A stretch of DNA of 64,000 bases from a virus: positions 1 through 64,000 of the IMG/VR virus record IMGVR_UViG_3300030060_002342. One strand, 5' to 3'. A model generated the notes under the pieces. It made no database searches. It was not told the origin of the DNA and worked only from the letters and a program-made list of their open reading frames with translations. The first letter of the stretch is position 1. Every line of letters begins with the position of its first letter. A program made the translations under genes and the position numbers. Shown here piece after piece: positions 54,301 to 61,894 of the stretch.

Positions 54301-57300
54301 GTTATAATATCTCAACAAGGACATTTGCGTACCATCCCACCATGATGGCATAAAATCTTTATAAAACTTATTAATAGTTGTATGTGCTTTAGTAGATATT
54401 AAAGCTGTTCTATATCCTGCTAGCTTGTTTTTAAAATCAGTTTGATTTAAATTACCAGTTACATACTCAAATAAAGCTAAACCAATTTCTTTAGCTGGTG
54501 TCATGTGCTCAAGATCTATTTTACCATCAACTAAATCTTCTTGTACAAAATCCATTATAGCTGAAGTTCTTAGTAAAGAGCCAGGATTATTATTCATTGT
54601 TTGTATTAGTGTAGCTACTTGCGACGACGATATTAATTTCTTACCGTGCATGTCTTTTAGTATATCAGCAAACTTACCTAAAAATTTATTGTCTTGCCTT
54701 GACTGCTCAACCATTATATTAAGATCAGCTTCTGTAGGCATCTTTTTGTTTTTTAATTGATAAACCTTACTGTTTAAAGTACCTTGATCAGCTCCATCTT
54801 TTTTACTATGTAAATCTATAAAAGCATTTAGATCTGCTTTATTATTAAACAAACCATATCTATTTGTATTTTTTTTATCAGCTTTATAATTTGGGTTGTC
54901 CATTATAGCTGTGCTACCAGGTGATACAGGTATAAACCTACCGTCACCAATTTTTGATGCTATAGACATACCACCAAAATATCTTTTAAACTCTGCTTTA
55001 GTTATACGGCCTTCGCTTAACATAGTTGCCAACACTGATCTACCACTTTCTACAGAAGATTTGTTATTAAACAAAGCTGTTCCTGTTAAACCACCATAAC
55101 CATTTATACCATTAAACGACATTGGTGAGCTAGGATCTTGATTAGCTACTTGTTTTATTTCTTGTTTAAATAACTCTGTTGCTGATAAGTTTAACGCAGA
55201 TACAGCCGGTGTAAATGTATTATACTTTTGCCATATTTCATTTATATCTTTTACAATATCTCTTACCTGAGCTTTATTTAAAGCAAACTCAGCTAAGTGG
55301 CCAGGTAATGTAGCTTCTAATTCATTTTGATCATTAGGTGAAATGTTTAATGAAGCTAGCTTATTTACTATATCCATAGCTAGCTGAGAATTAGTTTTAC
55401 CAATTTTTCTTATGGTTTTACTAAACATAACATCTGACTTACCATCAGACACAAACTTAAGAGCATCTACTGATCTACCGTCTAACAACTGTTGATCTCT
55501 TACAGCTTGATTAGTTAACATCTTACCAGTCTGCATTACTAGTGCTTTTATTCTAGCACTAACATTAGTTTCTTTTTTATATAAGTTAGTACCATCTTCT
55601 ATAATACCAAAGTACTCTAAGAAATCTTTTTTATAAGCTTTATAAGGTTCAGTCTCTACTTTTTGTTGTACTATCTCTCCGTTTTCGTTTGTAACTTGTT
55701 GTATTGTAAATTGTTCTGGAACAGGATTTTTAATTTGCTCAGTTAAATTAGCAGCACTACCTGTTTTAGCATACTTTACTTTATCACCTTTAGTATAAAA
55801 CTTATCTAATAAAACCTTTTGAACGCCTGTTGAAGTACCACTTGTAGTAGTACCATCAGGTAACATTTGTATTAATACATCTACATTTTCTTGTATAAAC
55901 TCTTGAGCGTTTGTTATATCACCTCTAGTTAAGTTACCAGGTTTTGGTTTAATACCAAACATCTCTTGTGTTTGATTAGGCGTAGCATCTGTTAATGATT
56001 TAAAGTCTTTACCTTTTATATCTATATTTAATTCTTTTACAGCTGCATCTATTGTTTTAGCTAAATCAGATGTCAATTCATCTTTTAGTCTTATCTTAAC
56101 TCTACTAGATAGGTTTAAGTTAGATACTTTACTTTTGTTTTCGTTAGGTGTAAAGTTATTATTATCTAGTATGTTATCTATTTCACCTGGTGTAAAATCA
56201 CCTAAGCTAACTTTAAAGTCTAGACCAACACCATACTTTTTTCGTATACCATCTATTTTTTGTTCTATCTGACCGTTTATCCAAGCACTTATAGGTTTAC
56301 CTTCACTTGGGTTCCATCTTCTTATTATATCTACTATACCTCTAGCACCTTTAACATCACCATATGCAATATCAGCAACCATATCATCTATGTATTTACT
56401 GTAGTCTGAAAACTTAGAATACTTTTTAAATCTTCTTCTTATTTCGTTTTCCCAACCAAAGCCAGCTTCTTGAGCTTTACTAATATCAAAACCATCCCAA
56501 GAAAAATTACCATCAGCATCTTTTGTTATACCTAGTAATCTTTCTGTTTGATCAAACAATTGTTCGTTACCCATAGAAAAGTCAACACCATCTTTCTTTT
56601 GCATTTCCTGTACTGCAGCTGTAGCTTGTGCCATTTTAACCTCACCTCTCATAACTCTAGAAGCAGCACCAGATATTTCACCAGCGTCAAAACCACTAGC
56701 AAAACTATGTAACATGTCAAATACATCTTTACCAGTTTTTATTTCATTAAACTGATCTGTATCTTTAGTTGTATCTTGCCACCAGTCTAAGGCACCTTTA
56801 AGCATAGTTTGATCTGCTTTTAAATCATACTTTCTCATAAAGTCTATAGCTCTAGCTAATTTTTCCTCAGCTCTTTTAGCTTCGTTCATTTCTTTATAAG
56901 CTGGATCATCTTGTACAACTTCAAATAAACCTTTATATCTACCTCTTAAATAACTGTCTAACATATTAGCCATAGATACTAAATCACCACCTTGCTCTAC
57001 TATTGATCTAAACAATGTTTGATGGCTAAGCTCATGTGAAAATACACTAGCATTACCTAAACCACCACCTCTTTCAGACATAGTTAAATCTTGAAAAGTA
57101 AAGTTTTGATTACCTTCGCTTATAGAAAAACCATGAATATCATGGCCCTGAGCTTTAGCATCTACTATTACTTTAGCAACTCTTCTCTTTAATCTGTTTT
57201 TTTGCTCAGGTGTTAAGCTAGAAGCTTCTATCTTGTCATTTGCATCTTTTAACAAGTTATCAACACCTCTACCTTTTACAACATTTATATTTTTACCAGT

Positions 57301-59526
57301 TAATACAGCGTCTTTCATAACTAACTTACTAGTTCTGTATTGATCTTTAAACAATTGAGCTTTATTTAAAAGTGTTTCATGTTGATACTCTAGATTATTT
57401 ATTTCATTAATCTTTTCGTTTATAGCTTTTGATTTCATTTTTGGCGACATATCGCTGTTAGCATTTATATTATCTATTTCTGCTTTTAGCTTTCTTACGT
57501 CTCTCATTAACTCTACAGCTTGGCGCTTTTGAGTGTTACTCATGTTATCAACTCTTGTCTCTGTTTCGTACTTTGTATCTAAGTTCATTCTCAACAAAGC
57601 ATCTTGTTGTTTTCTTAGCTGTGATATTGCGGCTTTTTGAGAACCAGGATTTAATTTATTTAGCTTTTCTAACCTGTCTATTTCATTTTGCATTTCAATA
57701 ACTTCAAGTGTATTAGCGTTTAACTGTTTCCACTTTTTAGCAGTTGTAAAGCTTTGATACATGTCTTTAGCTACAACTGGAGCTTGAAAACCAAAACCTG
57801 ACATTAAAGCACCTGTTATATAAGCCTCACCAACACCATCAAATATATCAACGTCTTCATCTAACATGTATCTACCAATAGTGTTTTGAATTATACTAGC
57901 ACCTGCTTCAGCCATACCTTCACTGTTAACTTGTATTGCGTAGTTTGTTAAAGCTTTTTCAACATTCATTTGCCTTAACGTATATTTTGGTAGCTCTCTA
58001 GTAAGATCTAAGTTTCCAGCCGCAGCTTTTGCATATGCTTTTTTAAAGTTGTTTTTACCAAAACCACCAAAAGCTTTTAACATACCTTTTGCTTGACCTA
58101 AACTAATTCTTTCTGTTATATATTCTGCAACACCAAATCCCATTGAGCCAGCATAATAATTTAAAGCACTTATATCTTCACCGTTCTCCATACGTATATT
58201 AAGTTCAGACATTTTATTACCCGCAGCACCAGCTGCAACAAGCATTAAACCAGTACCACCAGTAGATAGTGTAACAGCTGTGTTTATAGATTGTTCAGCA
58301 AATAGATCTACCATAAATACACCAAAATCACCTAAGCTATCTATATCACCTAAAGCTATATTTTTTCTAGCTTGACCACCTATTTCTTCAGCAACATCTG
58401 CCGTGTAGTCTGAAAGCTTATCTAAACCTTTATATAAATAAACACCTGTTTTAGCTCTTACATATGATTTAAGAGCATCTGGAACCATCTCTAATTGGCT
58501 ATCATCTGCTAAGTCTAAACCAGTAGTTCTTTTTATTATAGAGTACGGTGTTAATTCAGCACCAACTTGACTTAGACCACTAACTAAGTTTAATGCTGTT
58601 TTTTGTACCTTCATTATAGGTACTTCTAGTTCGTTATAAGATCTTTTTGATAAATCACCTAAGTCAGCTATTTCTTCAGCTTGACCTTGCAACGTATCTA
58701 ATTTATCAAGCTCATCTTGAAAAGCGGCTGTATGACCTCTATACTCTTCTAATAGCTCTCTATGTTTAAATACTATGTCTTGTGTGATTTGTTCTTGCGG
58801 AGTGTTTTCGATCGCAGTTAATTGACCGTGCAAGTTTTCTATGTGTGTTTTTCGGTTTTTAATACCTGCTATATGATTTACTATTTCAGTTTCTTTAACT
58901 TTAAATTCTTGATCATATTTAGCCTTTATGTCAGCTCTTACTTGTTCGTATTCTGTTTTAGGTCTTTCATATCCTGTTATATTGCCATCTTCGTCCTTAA
59001 CAGGTACTAATGTTTTGTTACCTGGACCATACTTACTTAAAAATACAGCTACATCATTACTACCATCTAATGATAAAAATGGTTGTACTTCATCTTCTAT
59101 AGTATCAAATAAACCTTCTGTTTTCTGTGCTCTTTTCTTTTGCTTGGCTTGTGTTATCCACATATTCCTAGCATCTTCTTTACTAACTTTATCAGTTACT
59201 AGCTCTTCCCATGGAAACTCTTCATATGTTTCAGTTGATTTTATACCGTAAACAGGAAACTTAGAATCCATACCACCTGAAACACCTCTAAGCTGTTCTT
59301 TTTCTAATATTCTAGTCTTTTTAACTTTAGTATCAGCTTGTGTTTCTATGGCTTGTATTTCATCTTGAGATAGCTTACCTTGTTTATCTATTCGATATTT
59401 ATATAAGCTGGCTCTGTCAGTTACACCTGGCAGTATTTCTGCAGTACCATATTTACCTCGGTCCTTTTCCTTTATCAGCTTATACTCGCCTTCATGGAAA
59501 ATACCTATCATATTTGTTTCCGGCAT
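51361..59526 (-). CDS. Giant (2721-residue) internal virion/polyvalent protein
   Basis: Domains seen: a helical N-terminus; a small-residue, membrane-like stretch near 425 (TAVTLSTGGTGLMLVAAGAA); a zincin-like site VFSHELSHQTLFRS (HExxH near 831, followed by EEKLARAIDF); a HAD-like module KGISVLDFDDTLATS (near 1822) with LTARPAAA and DFLFADDAL; and a long helical C-terminus (KRRKQEGIKKRKETVS). Such multi-domain proteins are ejected with DNA by podoviruses and can act in the envelope or cytosol. The order beside 59528-60808 and 60824-61462 fits inner-core proteins. No RNA-polymerase catalytic motif was seen. Confidence 0.75.
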   Translation of the reverse strand: MPETNMIGIFHEGEYKLIKEKDRGKYGTAEILPGVTDRASLYKYRIDKQGKLSQDEIQAIETQADTKVKKTRILEKEQLRGVSGGMDSKFPVYGIKSTETYEEFPWEELVTDKVSKEDARNMWITQAKQKKRAQKTEGLFDTIEDEVQPFLSLDGSNDVAVFLSKYGPGNKTLVPVKDEDGNITGYERPKTEYEQVRADIKAKYDQEFKVKETEIVNHIAGIKNRKTHIENLHGQLTAIENTPQEQITQDIVFKHRELLEEYRGHTAAFQDELDKLDTLQGQAEEIADLGDLSKRSYNELEVPIMKVQKTALNLVSGLSQVGAELTPYSIIKRTTGLDLADDSQLEMVPDALKSYVRAKTGVYLYKGLDKLSDYTADVAEEIGGQARKNIALGDIDSLGDFGVFMVDLFAEQSINTAVTLSTGGTGLMLVAAGAAGNKMSELNIRMENGEDISALNYYAGSMGFGVAEYITERISLGQAKGMLKAFGGFGKNNFKKAYAKAAAGNLDLTRELPKYTLRQMNVEKALTNYAIQVNSEGMAEAGASIIQNTIGRYMLDEDVDIFDGVGEAYITGALMSGFGFQAPVVAKDMYQSFTTAKKWKQLNANTLEVIEMQNEIDRLEKLNKLNPGSQKAAISQLRKQQDALLRMNLDTKYETETRVDNMSNTQKRQAVELMRDVRKLKAEIDNINANSDMSPKMKSKAINEKINEINNLEYQHETLLNKAQLFKDQYRTSKLVMKDAVLTGKNINVVKGRGVDNLLKDANDKIEASSLTPEQKNRLKRRVAKVIVDAKAQGHDIHGFSISEGNQNFTFQDLTMSERGGGLGNASVFSHELSHQTLFRSIVEQGGDLVSMANMLDSYLRGRYKGLFEVVQDDPAYKEMNEAKRAEEKLARAIDFMRKYDLKADQTMLKGALDWWQDTTKDTDQFNEIKTGKDVFDMLHSFASGFDAGEISGAASRVMRGEVKMAQATAAVQEMQKKDGVDFSMGNEQLFDQTERLLGITKDADGNFSWDGFDISKAQEAGFGWENEIRRRFKKYSKFSDYSKYIDDMVADIAYGDVKGARGIVDIIRRWNPSEGKPISAWINGQIEQKIDGIRKKYGVGLDFKVSLGDFTPGEIDNILDNNNFTPNENKSKVSNLNLSSRVKIRLKDELTSDLAKTIDAAVKELNIDIKGKDFKSLTDATPNQTQEMFGIKPKPGNLTRGDITNAQEFIQENVDVLIQMLPDGTTTSGTSTGVQKVLLDKFYTKGDKVKYAKTGSAANLTEQIKNPVPEQFTIQQVTNENGEIVQQKVETEPYKAYKKDFLEYFGIIEDGTNLYKKETNVSARIKALVMQTGKMLTNQAVRDQQLLDGRSVDALKFVSDGKSDVMFSKTIRKIGKTNSQLAMDIVNKLASLNISPNDQNELEATLPGHLAEFALNKAQVRDIVKDINEIWQKYNTFTPAVSALNLSATELFKQEIKQVANQDPSSPMSFNGINGYGGLTGTALFNNKSSVESGRSVLATMLSEGRITKAEFKRYFGGMSIASKIGDGRFIPVSPGSTAIMDNPNYKADKKNTNRYGLFNNKADLNAFIDLHSKKDGADQGTLNSKVYQLKNKKMPTEADLNIMVEQSRQDNKFLGKFADILKDMHGKKLISSSQVATLIQTMNNNPGSLLRTSAIMDFVQEDLVDGKIDLEHMTPAKEIGLALFEYVTGNLNQTDFKNKLAGYRTALISTKAHTTINKFYKDFMPSWWDGTQMSLLRYYNPFTIGKFNVKLKQLSTGKVVGPEIVKNKKAFEAAQKNNLKALQDTGVMYSKNLSQQEIIDKLNLVDKALELAKKKSKTRKGISVLDFDDTLATSDSKIIVTMPDGKVTKITPAKFATDAGILEEQGAKFDFNEFNDVKDGKPGPFLKRALELQKKFGSKDMFILTARPAAAAPAIQKFLKSVGLNIPLENITGLEDGSPLAKADFIVRKAAEGYNDFLFADDALGNVNAVKTVLDVVDVKSDVQQVMFSKVDKMSKDFNDMIQRDKGVVSEARYSDAVARIKGAQTGQFTFYLPPSAEDFMGLMYNFLGKGKQGDLDMQWFNDNLMKPYQRGIDAMNVAKQKITEDYRALKKLYPDVKEILNKEIPGSVLTHEQAVRIYLWNKAGHKIPGIAARDLAAVNKVMENNPNLQLFAESIIPIVKTSNYVEPGNSWVAETILTDLQAITGKIGRKQYLAQFEMNADIIFDKDNLNKIEALYGKPIRDAIEDSLFRMKSGRNRNFGSNRLMNEFQDWINASVGATMFFNFRSATLQSLSTVNFLNWSDNNPLAAAKAFANQPQFWKDFSMIFNSPKLKQRRGGLEINVQEAEMAAAAKKGGVKGVINKLLSIGFTPTRIVDSLAISLGGASMYRNRVNKYIKEGYTQEDATKRAFEDFSKISEETQQSSDPSLISAIQASPMGRFLFAWQNTPFQYNRLMKKAARDLINRRGDPKTHISKIIYYGAVQNFIFTAMQNALFALLPGMHGDEEEDEEREANRIMGKKVRVINNMTDTILRGSGLPGAVVSTVKNILMTYKKQEDKSWGTDHAYTIIEAINLSPPLGSKIRKMYSSHKTMTYEKDVIAARGFNLDSPIYSVIGSMVEGTTNIPMQRAVNILTNTYAALDSRHRAWQRVAMAMGWSSWDVGVEPFPEHDLIKDQAKERRKQEGIKKRKETVSTFNAQKKIIEERMPDNVYNYYKSLSIKERNEFIRNEIERLKKRENE

Positions 59527-59527
59527 A

Positions 59528-60808
59528 TTATTTTGCTTTAAAGTGTCTTTTCAAAAACTTATTAATAGTTGCGCTATCAGCGCTAGCTGAGATTGAAGAT
59601 GTGCCTCTTCGTGTTGAAGTATCATAAACAACATATCTACCGTCCATAAGTCTAAGCTCTTTATTAGTGCTAGTTCTGTGTTCTACTGTAGGGAAAATTT
59701 TATATTTTTTCTCTGGAACCGTAATACCACCTGATTCAGTAGCAGGTTCTACTATTTCTTCAGAGTAACTAGTTATATTTCCACTATCATCAAACGCAAA
59801 GTCATCATCACTATCACCAGTACCATTAGCTTTTTTACCTTTTGTAGCTGAATTATTTAAATGTACCATAAGTTGATCTTTTACAGCATCGTTTATAGCT
59901 TCTTTAGCACCTACACTTACACTTGTGTCATTACTGTTTGCCATGTCCATAGCTTGATCTAGCGTATAATCTTTACCATCTATATTAACTGTAGATATTT
60001 GTTGATTTAATGGAGTACCAAATAAATCATCTGCTAAAAAAGATTGAGTAACGTTCCAGCCACCTGTGTCTAAAATGTTAGCTATTTTATTTTGATGCAT
60101 TTGTTTTTCAGCGTCACTAATATCTTTACCACTGTTATATATACTTTTATTTAGTTCTAAAAACTGTTTAGCTTCATCGTTTGCTTTTGAAAAAGGAGCA
60201 TCGTTACCTGTAGTATTTAAATTAAACTCTTCAACACCTTCACCACTAAAAAATAAATTACCATCTTCACTTATTCTTACATCTAAATTATCTGTATATA
60301 GTTGTGACAAGTTATACATCTTACCACCTGGATCATTTGCGGCAGAAAAGTTTTTTGTTTGATGATCTTCTAAAAAATCTTTTTTATCAGTACCAAATTG
60401 ATCAAACTGTGTTTTGATATTATTCATAGCGTTTTTAACTCTATTTATAATATCAACATTCATTTGATAACCTTGCTCACCAGGATTATACTGTACTATA
60501 TCTTGTGCAGCTTGAGCAGCTTCATTTTTCATTTCTAATAACTTCTCTGTTATAGCACCTCTATATTTGTCTGGTATTTGTGATACATCAAAGTCTGGCG
60601 GTAAACTATTTATATAACTAGCAACAGTGGTTTCCATTTCAGCTTCTTGTGCTTTTCTTTTAGCTTTAGCTTGCATAGCAGCCATTTGCATAGCTTGACC
60701 ACTACCACCATATCTAGCTTGTATATTAGCTTGACGCATAGCTGCAGCTGATGATGTACCAGCACCGTATGCAAATTTTGCTCCTTGTATTAATGATTCG
60801 TTTGCCAT
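59528..60808 (-). CDS. Internal virion protein
   Basis: 426 residues. The first 70 are Ala/Gln-rich and helical (QANIQARYGGSGQAMQMAAM), the middle is mixed alpha/beta, and the C-terminus basic (STRRGTSSISASADSATINK). No signal or membrane segment. Its place between the giant protein and the Ala/Gln-rich 212-residue protein matches the inner-core protein group of podoviruses. Its exact role (ejection tunnel or core) is inferred from position. Confidence 0.6.
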   Translation of the reverse strand: MANESLIQGAKFAYGAGTSSAAAMRQANIQARYGGSGQAMQMAAMQAKAKRKAQEAEMETTVASYINSLPPDFDVSQIPDKYRGAITEKLLEMKNEAAQAAQDIVQYNPGEQGYQMNVDIINRVKNAMNNIKTQFDQFGTDKKDFLEDHQTKNFSAANDPGGKMYNLSQLYTDNLDVRISEDGNLFFSGEGVEEFNLNTTGNDAPFSKANDEAKQFLELNKSIYNSGKDISDAEKQMHQNKIANILDTGGWNVTQSFLADDLFGTPLNQQISTVNIDGKDYTLDQAMDMANSNDTSVSVGAKEAINDAVKDQLMVHLNNSATKGKKANGTGDSDDDFAFDDSGNITSYSEEIVEPATESGGITVPEKKYKIFPTVEHRTSTNKELRLMDGRYVVYDTSTRRGTSSISASADSATINKFLKRHFKAK

Positions 60809-60823
60809 TTTTATTATTTTATT

Positions 60824-61462
60824 TTATCCTTCGACTGATCCTAAACCAGCTTGCATGTCAGCACCAAAGCCACTAACAGCGCCACCAACTTGACCAATAC
60901 CACCGATTACTTGTTGTTTTGCAGCTTCTCTTGCAGCATCCGCAGCTCCTTTTCTTTGTTGCGCCATACCTAACATAGTACCTGTTTTTTCGTACTGCAA
61001 ACTTCTTGCGGCACCAGCACCTTGTCTTTCAGCCATTTGATTACTAGCTGCTTGTTGTGCGGCAGCCGCTTGATTACTAGCTTCTTGTCTACCAATATCT
61101 GCAGCAGCAGCTTGGTTTTGTTGTGAAGCTTGATTAGCCATAGATTGCGCTAAAGCAGCAATACCGGATCCACCAGCTGCTCCAGACATACTTTGCATAA
61201 TATTTGCTTGTGATGCTTGATTTTGTTGTGCTTGAAAGTTAGAAGCTTGTTGATTTACAGTTAAGTCTTCAGCTGTATTTTCTAAGTTAGCCATCAAGTT
61301 AGAGGTATCTAAGTTTGAATACTGTTGCTTCATTTGATTTAGTTCTCTTTGTGCGGCTCTTTGTTCTTGTCTTCTTTTACGACCACCGATAAGTCCTCCA
61401 GCTATATTAGCTATCCCACCTAAGGCTGCGCCGCCCGCTTTCATCATAGTAAATGGATCCAT
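60824..61462 (-). CDS. Ala/Gln-rich internal virion protein (gp14-like)
   Basis: 212 residues. A Gly-rich hydrophobic start (MKAGGAALGGIANIAGGLIG) is followed by long Ala/Gln helices (NQASQQNQAAAADIGRQEAS). This composition, with an N-terminal membrane-active stretch, resembles T7 gp14-type ejection proteins that form the outer part of the DNA tunnel. It is followed by the 426-residue and 2721-residue proteins, the usual inner-core order. Confidence 0.7.
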   Translation of the reverse strand: MDPFTMMKAGGAALGGIANIAGGLIGGRKRRQEQRAAQRELNQMKQQYSNLDTSNLMANLENTAEDLTVNQQASNFQAQQNQASQANIMQSMSGAAGGSGIAALAQSMANQASQQNQAAAADIGRQEASNQAAAAQQAASNQMAERQGAGAARSLQYEKTGTMLGMAQQRKGAADAAREAAKQQVIGGIGQVGGAVSGFGADMQAGLGSVEG

Positions 61463-61497
61463 ATTCTTTTATATTAAGTTATTATTATTATCACACG

Positions 61498-61884
61498 TTA
61501 TTTGCTACTTTCAACTATTTCACTACCAACAGAAAACAATTCAATTTGCTCATTACTAGTGTTTTCCATCTTTACCTCAGCGTAGTAGCCAGCTAAGCTA
61601 GACATATTTGCTCTATTATCTTTGCTAAATAGTATAAAGCTATTATTTGAAGGTCTAGTAGTACTTGCAGGTATATTTGTTTTAATTGTAAACTTACCAG
61701 CATGAACACCACTAGCCGCTCTAAATCTATTAACTTCAGTTATATTACCCATTTCAACTATATCACCTTGAGGACCATATGCTGTTGGTGCTCCAGATGT
61801 TGAGGTGTTTAAGTAATAAGATACATCACCTACACTTACTGATTCATTTATTGGGTGGTCAAAACCTATAGTTATTAAAGCCAT
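61498..61884 (-). CDS. Small beta-rich structural protein
   Basis: 128 residues (MALITIGFDHPINESVSVGD). Ser/Thr/Asn-rich beta strands (VSYYLNTSTSGAPTAYGPQG) and a Gly-Pro loop resemble small tail or decoration proteins. It follows the cadherin-like protein by 10 bp and precedes the inner-core genes. No motif defines a function. Confidence 0.6.
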   Translation of the reverse strand: MALITIGFDHPINESVSVGDVSYYLNTSTSGAPTAYGPQGDIVEMGNITEVNRFRAASGVHAGKFTIKTNIPASTTRPSNNSFILFSKDNRANMSSLAGYYAEVKMENTSNEQIELFSVGSEIVESSK

Positions 61885-61894
61885 ATTTATTTAT

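Noticed and set aside
53729-54307. Plus-strand ORF of 192 codons opposite the giant virion protein
   Set aside because: It lies wholly within a clearly coding minus-strand frame that has the HAD motifs, and shows no recognisable domain.
51361-59526. Virion RNA polymerase in the giant protein, as in crAss-like phages
   Set aside because: I found no DxDGD-type or other polymerase catalytic motif; the recognisable modules are zincin-like and HAD-like.
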